In this document: positions 38,158 through 51,016 of the stretch, in pieces | How the letters are laid out: every line of letters starts with the position of its first letter | Numbering within the stretch: position 1 is the stretch's first letter | NCBI GenBank assembly: GCA_964057225.1 | Contig: OZ059899.1 | Span: 16,066,501-16,130,500, forward strand | DNA: 64,000 nucleotides | Origin: Auanema rhodensis | Taxonomy: Eukaryota; Nematoda; Chromadorea; Rhabditida; Rhabditidae | Reading direction: 5' to 3' | The notes under the pieces: model-generated | Told to the model about the DNA's origin: nothing | What the model saw: only the letters and a program-made list of their open reading frames with translations | Database searches by the model: none | Made by a program: the position numbers and the translations under genes

Positions 38158-39180
38158 TTGCTTACTTTACTGTTAATTTATTGACAGCAAGTTTACGAGA
38201 CTTTTGGACTTAATTACCCAACAGTGAGGAGTAACCGAGCCGTGCACCATGATTTCCCCAAAAATTATTTTGGCTACCACTTCTCCTCCGCTCAACGAAA
38301 ACTGGGAGGTGTCTGAGACGTTTGGGGAAACTATCAGACAATAGTTTTGACGAGCGTTACCTTTTTGTTATGCACGCGCGTGCTATTTTGATTCATTACT
38401 TTATGATGTGAATGTCCAGTGTGGCAACAGAGCTCACTTTTTAGCTGAGTTGTTTGGAAGCTGGAGGCTGTTGGGATAATTTTATTTACGATTTTTGATT
38501 TTGATTCACATCCAAGGGTTCATCAGGGTTCTACTCCTGTTAACTCTTTTCTTATTAGTTCAGAGATAATAAGAATATTTAAATTCCTACCCACCCAAGT
38601 CCACTCTACGTCTGCCAACGTTTCCTTTTTCCTATATTATTGACAGATTACTGAATTTAAATTCCTATATCAATCTTAAATTACCTTCTAAATCTTTTGA
38701 AATTAAATTAAAAATTATCTTAATTAAGATTTATTTTGGAATTCTTTCTACAAATCTTAATAAACTTTATAAAATTGAACTTAATATACGAGATGAGACA
38801 TTTTTGTTTACTTTAAGCTTACTCACATTCAAATAGTTGGCCCACGCGTACCAGCTGTTCGGCATGTGTAGGCAATAACAGCTGTTAAAATTCAAAAGTT
38901 TTCAAACAGGCTTAAGGCACCATCTGTGATTCCTTATTTGTCTCTAAGCTGACATAAGTGATTATAATATTCAAATATCACGACAGACGGTCAATGGTTG
39001 TTTACCATAAGCGCTAACATCTGGTGTCGTGACACATGGCTGGAGGCGGAGCTTGAAGCTTCAACGATCCTCCTTCATCAGACGCCATTGTCACAAACGT
39101 TTTTACTGGAGTCTAGTTGCTTCCAGTACGCGCTCTTATATTCATCTAACTGTATTCACCAGCCACCCTGTCGGACTCGG
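38158..39180 (+). other. LTR-element leader, no clear gene
   Basis: About 1 kb of AT-rich leader between the primer-binding site and the gag frame. Short overlapping open frames at 38,998-39,261 look like noise. I see nothing else. Confidence 0.5.
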
Positions 39181-39696
39181 ACATCAGCGAGGAAAACAAA
39201 GATCAGGAACAAGGATCACCAGAGGTACGCCAAGTTTTTGAATTTAATTCTAAAAACTTAAATACTCCATCCACCTACCTCTCTCCTTTTGAATTTTTGA
39301 GAGAAGAAGGTGATTCCTCTTCTTCTTCTCATTCTTCTTCTCTAACAATTAGAACGAGAAGTAAAAGCAGAAAGGCCATCACTGAGGAAACACCTCGGGC
39401 ACCTACTGAAGTACGAAATAGATCACCAAGTCGGTGGGCCGCTGCTATAACTAAAGCTTTTGAAAGAAAAATGACTCCTACCTCTCCATCTCCTAATTCT
39501 AATGTTGCTCCACCCTCTAGAAATATGGCAACTATTTTAAATTGCCATCTCTGTCCCAGGTATGACGGCTCTCGTAGCTTTCGTTCTTTTGTTGAATCTT
39601 TAAATAGATTTTTTAATGTTATGAATCTAAGCTTACCTGAGAGACTATTAATTTTGCCTCTTCTTTTGGAATCAAATGAAACAGCTCTCTCCTTGT
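39181..39696 (+). pseudogene. gag 5' fragment (Gypsy-like)
   Basis: An open frame from a little upstream of 39,181 to the deletion joint encodes an acidic, Ser/Arg-rich N-terminal region followed by a segment like the start of a Ty3/Gypsy Gag capsid domain (PRYDGSRSFRSFVESLNRFF...). No ATG opens the frame after the upstream stop, so the true start may be an upstream exon, a non-ATG codon or a lost site. The frame runs on into LTR and tRNA sequence and stops at 39,746, which is not biological. Confidence 0.6.
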
Positions 39697-39719
39697 ACGG
39701 GAAGAAACAATATGTAACG

Positions 39720-42482
39720 TTAGACCGCTCGGCCATCTCACCATGATGTGACTACTTCTGTTGTATGCTATATTCGAATTTGATCATCGCAGTAGGGTAA
39801 AAACAATTTTAGCTAAGTTGGAATGCCAAAAAATATCTGATGAGAGTGGGATTCGAACCCACGCCTCCGAAGAGACTGGTGCCTAAAACCAGCGCCTTAG
39901 ACCGCTCGGCCATCTCACCATGATGTGACTACTTCTGTTGTATGCTATATTCGAATTTCATCATCGCAGTAGGGTAAAAACAATTTTAGCTAAGTTGGAA
40001 TGCCAAAAAATATCTGATGAGAGTGGGATTCGAACCCACGCCTCCGAAGAGACTGGTGCCTAAAACCAGCGCCTTAGACCGCTCGGCCATCTCACCATGA
40101 TGTGACTACTTCTGTTGTATGCTATATTCGAATTTCATCATCGCAGTAGGGTAAAAACAATTCTAGCTACGTTGGAATGTCAAAAAATATCTGATGAGAG
40201 TGGGATTCGAACCCACGCCTCCGAAGAGACTGGTGCCTTAAACCAGCGCCTTAGACCGCTCGGCCATCTCACCATGATGTGACTACTTCTGTTGTATGCT
40301 ATATTCGAATTTGATCATCGCAGTGGGGTAAAAACAATTCTAGCTACGTTGGAATGTCAAAAAATATCTGATGAGAGTGGGATTCGAACCCACGCCTCCG
40401 AAGAGACTGGTGCCTTAAACCAGCGCCTTAGACCGCTCGGCCATCTCACCATGATGTGACTATTTCTGTCGTATGTTATATTTAAATTTGATCATAGTAG
40501 TAGGGTAAAAACAATGTTAGCAACGTTGGAATGCCAAAAAATATCTGATGAGAGTGGGATTCGAACCCACGCCTCCGAAGAGACTGGTGCCTTAAACCAG
40601 CGCCTTAGACCGCTCGGCCATCTCACCATGATGTGACTATTTCTGTCGTATGTTATATTTGAATTTGATCTTCGCAGTAGTGTAAAAACAATTCTAGCTA
40701 CGTTGGAATATCAAAAATAATCTGATGAGAGTGGGATTCCAACCCACGCCTACGAAGAGACTGGTGACTAAAACCAGCGCCTTAGACCGCCCGGCCATCT
40801 TACCATGATGTGACTATTTCTGTCGTATGTTATATTTGAATTTCATCATAGTAGTAGGGTAAAAACAATGTTAGCAACGTTGGAATGCCAAAAAATATCT
40901 GATGAGAGTGGGATTCGAACCCACGCCTCCGAAGAGACTGGTGCCTTAAACCAGCGCCTTAGACCGCTCGGCCATCTCACCATGATGTGACTATTTCTGT
41001 CGTATGTTATATTTGAATTTGATCATAGCAGTAGGGTAAAAACAATTCTAGCTACGTTGGAATGTCAAAAAATATCTGATGAGAGTGGGATTCGAACCCA
41101 CGCCTCCGAAGAGACTGGTGCCTTAAACCAGCGCCTTAGACCGCTCGGCCATCTCACCATGATGTGACTATTTCTGTCGTATGTTATATTTGAATTTGAT
41201 CATAGCAGTAGGGTAAAAACAATTCTAGCTACGTTGGAATGTCAAAAAATATCTGATGAGAGTGGGATTCGAACCCACGCCTCCGAAGAGACTGGTGCCT
41301 TAAACCAGCGCCTTAGACCGCTCGGCCATCTCACCATGATGTGACTATTTCTGTCGTATGTTATATTTGAATTTGATCATCGCAGTAGGGTAAAAACAAT
41401 TCTAGCTACGTTGGAATGTCAAAAAATATCTGATGAGAGTGGGATTCGAACCCACGCCTACGAAGAGACTGGTGACTAAAACCAGCGCCTTAGACCGCTC
41501 GGCCATCTCACCATGATGTGACTACTTCTGTTGTATGCTATATTCGAATTTCATCATCGCAGTAGGGTAAAAACAATTTTAGCTAAGTTGGAATGCCAAA
41601 AACTATCTGATGAGAGTGGGATTCGAACCCACGCCTCCGAAGAGACTGGTGCCTAAAACCAGCGCCTTAGACCGCCCGGCCATCTCACCATGATGTGACT
41701 ATTTCTGTCGTATGTTATATTTGAATTTGATCATCGCAGTAGGGTAAAAACAATGTTAGCAACGTTGGAATGCCAAAAAATATCTGATGAGAGTGGGATT
41801 CGAACCCACGCCTCCGAAGAGACTGGTGCCTTAAACCAGCGCCTTAGACCGCTCGGCCGTGTCACCATGATGTGACTATTTCTGTCGTATGTTATATTTG
41901 AATTTGATCATCGCAGTAGGGTAAAAACAATTCTAGCTACGTTGGAATGTCAAAAAATATCTGATGAGAGTGGGATTCGAACCCACGCCTCCGAAGAGAC
42001 TGGTGCCTTAAACCAGCGCCTTAGACCGCTCGGCCATCTCACCATGATGTGACTACTTCTGTTGTATGCTATATTCGAATTTGATCATCGCAGTAGGGTA
42101 AAAACAATTTTAGCTAAGTTGGAATGCCAAAAAATATCTGATGAGAGTGGGATTCGAACCCACGCCTCCGAAGAGACTGGTGCCTAAAACCAGCGCCTTA
42201 GACCGCTCGGCCATCTCACCATGATCTGACTACTTCTGTTGTATGCTATATTCGAATTTCATCATCGCAGTAGGGTAAAAACAATTTTAGCTAAGTTGGA
42301 ATGCCAAAAAATATCTGATGAGAGTGGGATTCGAACCCACGCCTCCGAAGAGACTGGTGCCTAAAACCAGCGCCTTAGACCGTTCGGCCATCTCACCATG
42401 ATGTGACTACTTCTGTTTTATGTTCCAACCCACGCCTCCGAAGAGACTAGTGCTTTTAACCAGCGCCTTAGACCGCTCGGCC
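39720..42482 (-). tRNA. tRNA-Leu array, block K (15 full genes)
   Basis: Genes start at 39838 and every 177 bp to 42316. TAG: 39838, 40015, 40723, 41431, 41608, 42139 and 42316; the other eight are AAG. 40,441 is the start of the second copy of the 8,728-bp duplication, so units from 40,546 on repeat those from 31,818. Confidence 0.93.
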
Positions 42483-42642
42483 ACTATGGAGCTCATTTTA
42501 GTGCAAAAAATTATCTCTATCGTCGTATAGGATTACGGTAGCCTTCTATTTCTATTATATTTCTACTTATTCCTTGTTTTTTGTTGTTTATTCACCTAAT
42601 TTCTCTGTTTCTCATGAATATTTTTCTAATTCATCGTTACTT

Positions 42643-43149
42643 TTATCTTACAATGTGGAAAAAATAATTATATTTGAAGTTATTTCTGTCGTCGGCTATG
42701 ATAAAGTCGGAATCTTTATCAGTGTTGTCAAAAACTGAATATATGTTTTCTCGAGGAGTATAGAACTTGCCGACTTCCAGCTTCGGCTTCATGTCTGTTT
42801 TCTGCAGTTCTCCTCTTTGAACACTGAGAAGACTTGTACGGCTTCTTGTGCGGCTGCCGACACAAGCGTCACTGCTGGTATCGGACGGGTAAAAATCTGG
42901 GCAAGCCAATGAGAATTTTTTGGCCACCTTTGTAGGACTCTTGGTTTCGAAAAACCGAGAGTGGTGAACTACGTGTGGCCCGTTGACGTAAGGTGCGTAA
43001 GATCGTTTTAGATGTGTGTTAGGAAGAGAGAGAGTTTCAAGAGCAAAAGGACAGGCGTGCTTCGCTGGGCGATGCGGAGGGTATATGAAAGGGATTTTTT
43101 TCCAACAGTCTCTTCGGAGCAGCCTCAGACCGCTCGGCCATCTCACCAT
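42643..43149 (-). CDS. S-module ORF, copy 9 (hypothetical)
   Basis: Duplicate of copy 8 within the 8,728-bp repeat. Confidence 0.3.
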   Translation of the reverse strand: MVRWPSGLRLLRRDCWKKIPFIYPPHRPAKHACPFALETLSLPNTHLKRSYAPYVNGPHVVHHSRFFETKSPTKVAKKFSLACPDFYPSDTSSDACVGSRTRSRTSLLSVQRGELQKTDMKPKLEVGKFYTPRENIYSVFDNTDKDSDFIIADDRNNFKYNYFFHIVR

Positions 43150-46100
43150 GATGTGACTATTTCTGTCGTATGTTATATTTAAATTTGATCATAGTAGTAG
43201 GGTAAAAACAATGTTAGCAACGTTGGAATGCCAAAAAATATCTGATGAGAGTGGGATTCGAACCCACGCCTCCGAAGAGACTGGTGCCTTAAACCAGCGC
43301 CTTAGACCGCTCGGCCATCTCACCATGATGTGACTATTTCTGTCGTATGTTATATTTGAATTTGATCTTCGCAGTAGTGTAAAAACAATTCTAGCTACGT
43401 TGGAATATCAAAAATAATCTGATGAGAGTGGGATTCCAACCCACGCCTACGAAGAGACTGGTGACTAAAACCAGCGCCTTAGACCGCCCGGCCATCTTAC
43501 CATGATGTGACTATTTCTGTCGTATGTTATATTTGAATTTCATCATAGTAGTAGGGTAAAAACAATGTTAGCAACGTTGGAATGCCAAAAAATATCTGAT
43601 GAGAGTGGGATTCGAACCCACGCCTCCGAAGAGACTGGTGCCTTAAACCAGCGCCTTAGACCGCTCGGCCATCTCACCATGATGTGACTATTTCTGTCGT
43701 ATGTTATATTTGAATTTGATCATAGCAGTAGGGTAAAAACAATTCTAGCTACGTTGGAATGTCAAAAAATATCTGATGAGAGTGGGATTCGAACCCACGC
43801 CTCCGAAGAGACTGGTGCCTTAAACCAGCGCCTTAGACCGCTCGGCCATCTCACCATGATGTGACTATTTCTGTCGTATGTTATATTTGAATTTGATCAT
43901 AGCAGTAGGGTAAAAACAATTCTAGCTACGTTGGAATGTCAAAAAATATCTGATGAGAGTGGGATTCGAACCCACGCCTCCGAAGAGACTGGTGCCTTAA
44001 ACCAGCGCCTTAGACCGCTCGGCCATCTCACCATGATGTGACTATTTCTGTCGTATGTTATATTTGAATTTGATCATCGCAGTAGGGTAAAAACAATTTT
44101 AGCTAAGTTGGAATGTCAAAAAATATCTGATGAGAGTGGGATTCGAACCCACGCCTACGAAGAGACTGGTGACTAAAACCAGCGCCTTAGACCGCCCGGC
44201 CATCTTACCATGATGTGACTATTTCTGTCGTATGTTATATTTGAATTTCATCATAGTAGTAGGGTAAAAACAATGTTAGCAACGTTGGAATGCCAAAAAA
44301 TATCTGATGAGAGTGGGATTCGAACCCACGCCTCCGAAGAGACTGGTGCCTAAAACCAGCGCCTTAGACCGCTCGGCCGTGTCACCATGATGTGACTACT
44401 TCTGTTGTATGCTATATTCGAATTTGATCATCGCAGTAGGGTAAAAACAATTTTAGCTAAGTTGGAATGTCAAAAAATATCTGATGAGAGTGGGATTCGA
44501 ACCCACGCCTCCGAAGAGACTGGTGCCTTAAACCAGCGCCTTAGACCGCTCGGCCATCTCACCATGATGTGACTATTTCTGTCGTATGTTATATTTGAAT
44601 TTGATCATCGCAGTAGGGTAAAAACAATTTTAGCTAAGTTGGAATGCCAAAAAATATCTGATGAGAGTGGGATTCGAACCCACGCCTCCGAAGAGACTGG
44701 TGCCTTAAACCAGCGCCTTAGACCGCTCGGTCATCTCACCATGATGTGACTATTTCTGTCGTATGTTATATTTAAATTTGATCATAGTAGTAGGGTAAAA
44801 ACAATTTTAGCTAAGTTGGAATGCCAAAAAATATCTGATGAGAGTGGGATTTTAACCCACGCCTCCGAAGAGACTGGTGCCTTAAACCAGCGCCTTAGAC
44901 CGCTCGGCCGTGTCACCATGATGTGACTATTTCTGTCGTATGTTATATTTGAATTTGATCATCGCAGTAGGGTAAAAACAATTCTAGCTACGTTGGAATG
45001 TCAAAAAATATCTGATGAGAGTGGGATTCGAACCCACGCCTCCGAAGAGACTGGTGCCTAAAACCAGCGCCTTAGACCGCCCGGCCATCTCACCATGATG
45101 TGACTATTTCTGTCGTATGTTATATTTGAATTTGATCATCGCAGTAGGGTAAAAACAATGTTAGCAACGTTGGAATGCCAAAAAATATCTGATGAGAGTG
45201 GGATTCGAACCCACGCCTCCGAAGAGACTGGTGCCTTAAACCAGCGCCTTAGACCGCTCGGCCGTGTCACCATGATGTGACTATTTCAGTCGTATGTTAT
45301 ATTTGAATTTGATCATCGCAGTAGGGTAAAAACAATTCTAGCTACGTTGGAATGTCAAAAAATATCTGATGAGAGTGGGATTCGAACCCACGCCTCCGAA
45401 GAGACTGGTGCCTTAAACCAGCGCCTTAGACCGCTCGGCCATCTCACCATGATGTGACTACTTCTGTTGTATGCTATATTCGAATTTGATCATCGCAGTG
45501 GGGTAAAAACAATTCTAGCTACGTTGGAATGTCAAAAAATATCTGATGAGAGTGGGATTCGAACCCACGCCTCCGAAGAGACTGGTGCCTAAAACCAGCG
45601 CCTTAGACCGCTCGGCCGTGTCACCATGATGTGACTATTTCTGTCGTATGTTATATTTGAATTTGATCATCGCAGTAGGGTAAAAACAATTCTAGCTACG
45701 TTGGAATGTCAAAAAATATCTGATGAGAGTGGGATTCGAACCCACGCCTCCGAAGAGACTGGTGCCTTAAACCAGCGCCTTAGACCGCTCGGCCATCTCA
45801 CCATGATGTGACTACTTCTGTTGTATGCTATATTCGAATTTGATCATCGCAGTGGGGTAAAAACAATTCTAGCTACGTTGGAATGTCAAAAAATATCTGA
45901 TGAGAGTGGGATTCGAACCCACGCCTCCGAAGAGACTGGTGCCTAAAACCAGCGCCTTAGACCGCTCGGCCGTGTCACCATGATGTGACTATTTCTGTCG
46001 TATGTTATATTTGAATTTGATCATCGCAGTAGGGTAAAAACAATTCTAGCTACGTTGGAATGTCAAAAAATATCTGATGAGAGTGGGATTCGAACCCACG

Positions 46101-46491
46101 CCTCCGAAGAGACTGGTGCCTTAAACCAGCGCCTTAGACCGCTCGGCCATCTCACCATGATGTGACTACTTCTGTTGTATGCTATATTCGAATTTGATCA
46201 TCGCAGTGGGGTAAAAACAATTCTAGCTACGTTGGAATGTCAAAAAATATCTGATGAGAGTGGGATTCGAACCCACGCCTCCGAAGAGACTGGTGCCTAA
46301 AACCAGCGCCTTAGACCGCTCGGCCGTGTCACCATGATGTGACTATTTCTGTCGTATGTTATATTTGAATTTGATCATCGCAGTAGGGTAAAAACAATTC
46401 TAGCTACGTTGGAATGTCAAAAAATATCTGATGAGAGTGGGATTCGAACCCACGCCTCCGAAGAGACTGGTGCCTTAAACCAGCGCCTTAG
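43122..46491 (-). tRNA. tRNA-Leu array, block L (18 full genes)
   Basis: Copy of block J shifted by 8,728 bp: genes start at 43243 and every 177 bp to 46252, with the same anticodon order (11 AAG, 7 TAG). The last unit (46,429) is split by the second LTR copy. Confidence 0.93.
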
Positions 46492-48447
46492 TGTCACATC
46501 TGCAAGCACATGGTAAACATGTGCGCGCTATTCAAATAGCGGGAGCCTGAACAAGCCCCGCCCACAACATGGGACACACATGGCACTCTTGCTTCTGGCC
46601 TAACCCAGATAGGTTGTCTTATAGCCATGTGAGTCTCATCTCTATATCATCTATATATATACTCTATTTAATACTTTATTATATCTCTTTATATTCTTTC
46701 TTAATGTAATTCTTATATTGTATTTTCTTGTTATCTGATAATGAATCCTTTTCTCTTTGAGTATTTGTCTTAATAAGGAAATCGGAGCGTTCGGGTCTGC
46801 CTACCTAAGGAACAAGGTAGAAGTACATATATCTTCCGACCATGAAAAGACGGGAAGAAACAATATGTAACGTGGAGGTTCCACCTTGCTTACTTTACTG
46901 TTAATTTATTGACAGCAAGTTTACGAGACTTTTGGACTTAATTACCCAACAGTGAGGAGTAACCGAGCCGTGCACCATGATTTCCCCAAAAATTATTTTG
47001 GCTACCACTTCTCCTCCGCTCAACGAAAACTGGGAGGTGTCTGAGACGTTTGGGGAAACTATCAGACAATAGTTTTGACGAGCGTTACCTTTTTGTTATG
47101 CACGCGCGTGCTATTTTGATTCATTACTTTATGATGTGAATGTCCAGTGTGGCAACAGAGCTCACTTTTTAGCTGAGTTGTTTGGAAGCTGGAGGCTGTT
47201 GGGATAATTTTATTTACGATTTTTGATTTTGATTCACATCCAAGGGTTCATCAGGGTTCTACTCCTGTTAACTCTTTTCTTATTAGTTCAGAGATAATAA
47301 GAATATTTAAATTCCTACCCACCCAAGTCCACTCTACGTCTGCCAACGTTTCCTTTTTCCTATATTATTGACAGATTACTGAATTTAAATTCCTATATCA
47401 ATCTTAAATTACCTTCTAAATCTTTTGAAATTAAATTAAAAATTATCTTAATTAAGATTTATTTTGGAATTCTTTCTACAAATCTTAATAAACTTTATAA
47501 AATTGAACTTAATATACGAGATGAGACATTTTTGTTTACTTTAAGCTTACTCACATTCAAATAGTTGGCCCACGCGTACCAGCTGTTCGGCATGTGTAGG
47601 CAATAACAGCTGTTAAAATTCAAAAGTTTTCAAACAGGCTTAAGGCACCATCTGTGATTCCTTATTTGTCTCTAAGCTGACATAAGTGATTATAATATTC
47701 AAATATCACGACAGACGGTCAATGGTTGTTTACCATAAGCGCTAACATCTGGTGTCGTGACACATGGCTGGAGGCGGAGCTTGAAGCTTCAACGATCCTC
47801 CTTCATCAGACGCCATTGTCACAAACGTTTTTACTGGAGTCTAGTTGCTTCCAGTACGCGCTCTTATATTCATCTAACTGTATTCACCAGCCACCCTGTC
47901 GGACTCGGACATCAGCGAGGAAAACAAAGATCAGGAACAAGGATCACCAGAGGTACGCCAAGTTTTTGAATTTAATTCTAAAAACTTAAATACTCCATCC
48001 ACCTACCTCTCTCCTTTTGAATTTTTGAGAGAAGAAGGTGATTCCTCTTCTTCTTCTCATTCTTCTTCTCTAACAATTAGAACGAGAAGTAAAAGCAGAA
48101 AGGCCATCACTGAGGAAACACCTCGGGCACCTACTGAAGTACGAAATAGATCACCAAGTCGGTGGGCCGCTGCTATAACTAAAGCTTTTGAAAGAAAAAT
48201 GACTCCTACCTCTCCATCTCCTAATTCTAATGTTGCTCCACCCTCTAGAAATATGGCAACTATTTTAAATTGCCATCTCTGTCCCAGGTATGACGGCTCT
48301 CGTAGCTTTCGTTCTTTTGTTGAATCTTTAAATAGATTTTTTAATGTTATGAATCTAAGCTTACCTGAGAGACTATTAATTTTGCCTCTTCTTTTGGAAT
48401 CAAATGAAACAGCTCTCTCCTTGTACGGGAAGAAACAATATGTAACG
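46492..48447 (+). mobile_element. LTR retrotransposon remnant, second copy
   Basis: Duplicate of 37,764-39,719. LTR 46,492-46,872, tRNA-Gln primer site 46,873-46,885, gag fragment to 48,424, 3' LTR remnant 48,425-48,447. I noticed no difference between the copies. Confidence 0.85.
47909..48424 (+). pseudogene. gag 5' fragment, second copy
   Basis: Duplicate of the gag fragment at 39,181-39,696, with the same missing start and the same deletion joint. Confidence 0.6.
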
Positions 48448-50856
48448 TTAGACCGCTCGGCCATCTCACCATGATGTGACTACTTCTGTTGTATGCTATA
48501 TTCGAATTTGATCATCGCAGTAGGGTAAAAACAATTTTAGCTAAGTTGGAATGCCAAAAAATATCTGATGAGAGTGGGATTCGAACCCACGCCTCCGAAG
48601 AGACTGGTGCCTAAAACCAGCGCCTTAGACCGCTCGGCCATCTCACCATGATGTGACTACTTCTGTTGTATGCTATATTCGAATTTCATCATCGCAGTAG
48701 GGTAAAAACAATTTTAGCTAAGTTGGAATGCCAAAAAATATCTGATGAGAGTGGGATTCGAACCCACGCCTCCGAAGAGACTGGTGCCTAAAACCAGCGC
48801 CTTAGACCGCTCGGCCATCTCACCATGATGTGACTACTTCTGTTGTATGCTATATTCGAATTTCATCATCGCAGTAGGGTAAAAACAATTCTAGCTACGT
48901 TGGAATGTCAAAAAATATCTGATGAGAGTGGGATTCGAACCCACGCCTCCGAAGAGACTGGTGCCTTAAACCAGCGCCTTAGACCGCTCGGCCATCTCAC
49001 CATGATGTGACTACTTCTGTTGTATGCTATATTCGAATTTGATCATCGCAGTGGGGTAAAAACAATTCTAGCTACGTTGGAATGTCAAAAAATATCTGAT
49101 GAGAGTGGGATTCGAACCCACGCCTCCGAAGAGACTGGTGCCTTAAACCAGCGCCTTAGACCGCTCGGCCATCTCACCATGATGTGACTATTTCTGTCGT
49201 ATGTTATATTTGAATTTGATCATCGCAGTAGGGTAAAAACAATGTTAGCAACGTTGGAATGCCAAAAAATATCTGATGAGAGTGGGATTCGAACCCACGC
49301 CTCCGAAGAGACTGGTGCCTTAAACCAGCGCCTTAGACCGCTCGGCCGTGTCACCATGATGTGACTATTTCAGTCGTATGTTATATTTGAATTTGATCAT
49401 CGCAGTAGGGTAAAAACAATTCTAGCTACGTTGGAATGTCAAAAAATATCTGATGAGAGTGGGATTCGAACCCACGCCTCCGAAGAGACTGGTGCCTAAA
49501 ACCAGCGCCTTAGACCGCTCGGCCATCTCACCATGATGTGACTACTTCTGTTGTATGCTATATTCGAATTTCATCATCGCAGTAGGGTAAAAACAATTTT
49601 AGCTAAGTTGGAATGCCAAAAAATATCTGATGAGAGTGGGATTCGAACCCACGCCTCCGAAGAGACTGTTGCCTAAAACCAGCGCCTTAGACCGCTCGGC
49701 CGTGTCACCATGATGTGACTATTTCTGTCGTATGTTATATTTGAATTTGATCATCGCAGTAGTGTAAAAACAATTCTAGCTACGTTGGAATGTCAAAAAA
49801 TATCTGATGAGAGTGGGATTCGAACCCACGCCTCCGAAGAGACTGGTGCCTTAAACCAGCGCCTTAGACCGCTCGGTCATCTCACCATGATGTGACTATT
49901 TCTGTCGTATGTTATATTTAAATTTGATCATAGTAGTAGGGTAAAAACAATTTTAGCTAAGTTGGAATGCCAAAAAATATCTGATGAGAGTGGGATTTTA
50001 ACCCACGCCTCCGAAGAGACTGGTGCCTTAAACCAGCGCCTTAGACCGCTCGGCCGTGTCACCATGATGTGACTATTTCAGTCGTATGTTATATTTGAAT
50101 TTGATCATCGCAGTAGGGTAAAAACAATTCTAGCTACGTTGGAATGCCAAAAAATATCTGATGAGAGTGGGATTCGAACCCACGCCTCCGAAGAGACTGG
50201 TGCCTTAAACCAGCGCCTTAGACCGCTCGGCCGTGTCACCATGATGTGACTATTTCAGTCGTATGTTATATTTGAATTTGATCATCGCAGTAGGGTAAAT
50301 ACAATTCTAGCTACGTTGGAATGTCAAAAAATATCTGATGAGAGTGGGATTCGAACCCACGCCTCCGAAGAGACTGGTGCCTTAAACCAGCGCCTTAGAC
50401 CGCTCGGCCATCTCACCATGATGTGACTACTTCTGTTGTATGCTATATTCGAATTTGATCATCGCAGTGGGGTAAAAACAATTTTAGCTAAGTTGGAATG
50501 CCAAAAAATATCTGATGAGAGTGGGATTCGAACCCACGCCTCCGAAGAGACTGGTGCCTAAAACCAGCGCCTTAGACCGCTCGGCCATCTCACCATGATG
50601 TGACTACTTCTGTTGTATGCTATATTCGAATTTCATCATCGCAGTAGGGTAAAAACAATTTTAGCTAAGTTGGAATGCCAAAAAATATCTGATGAGAGTG
50701 GGATTCGAACCCACGCCTCCGAAGAGACTGGTGCCTAAAACCAGCGCCTTAGACCGCTCGGCCATCTCACCATGATGTGACTACTTCTGTTTTATGTTCC
50801 AACCCACGCCTCCGAAGAGACTGGTGCTTTTAACCAGCGCCTTAGACCGCTCGGCC
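48448..50856 (-). tRNA. tRNA-Leu array, block M (13 full genes)
   Basis: Genes start at 48566 and every 177 bp to 50690. TAG: 48566, 48743, 49451, 49628, 50513 and 50690; the other seven are AAG. The 8,728-bp duplication ends at 49,168. 49628 has a broken anticodon-stem pair (gactgttg), 49982 the TTAAAAT T loop. Confidence 0.93.
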
Positions 50857-51016
50857 ACTATGGAGCTCATTTTAGTGCAAAAAATTATCTCTATCGTCGT
50901 ATAGGATTACGGTAGCCTTCTATTTCTATTATATTTCTACTTATTCCTTGTTTTTTGTTGTTTATTCACCTAATTTCTCTGTTTCTCATGAATATTTTTC
51001 TAATTCATCGTTACTT

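Larger units (their letters stand above)
37764..39719 (+). mobile_element. Gypsy-like LTR retrotransposon, internally deleted
   Basis: A 1,956-bp element is flanked by a perfect 4-bp duplication TTAG (37,760-37,763 and 39,720-39,723). It has a complete 5' LTR, a primer-binding site, an untranslated leader and the 5' part of gag, then jumps into the last 23 bp of the 3' LTR (39,697-39,719, identical to 38,122-38,144). Protease, reverse transcriptase and integrase are missing, so it cannot move alone. The deletion joint has only one or two bases of possible overlap. Confidence 0.85.
37701..39744 (-). pseudogene. tRNA-Leu(AAG) split by LTR element
   Basis: The gene runs 37,701-37,763, is interrupted by 1,956 bp, and resumes at 39,720 with a duplicated TTAG. 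The insertion point is between the anticodon arm and the D loop. Confidence 0.9.
46429..48472 (-). pseudogene. tRNA-Leu(AAG) split by LTR element, second copy
   Basis: Same interruption point and TTAG duplication as at 37,701; inherited through the segmental duplication, not a second insertion. Confidence 0.9.
31713..49168. repeat. 8,728-bp tandem duplication
   Basis: 31,713-40,440 is repeated at 40,441-49,168. Each copy holds the second part of a block I/K array, one S module, an 18-gene array, the LTR element and four more tRNA units. Private variants are shared, such as Q to R in the S ORF and ccatgatctgac at 33,493 and 42,221. The outer joints lie inside tRNA sequence, consistent with unequal exchange between tRNA units. 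Confidence 0.9.

Noticed and set aside
38998-39261. Open frames of 87 and 70 codons upstream of gag (also at 47,726-47,989)
   Set aside because: No recognisable protein pattern, mutually overlapping, and out of frame with the gag fragment.
39329-39736. Minus-strand 135-codon frame opposite gag (and 48,057-48,464)
   Set aside because: Antisense shadow of the gag fragment; runs into tRNA sequence.
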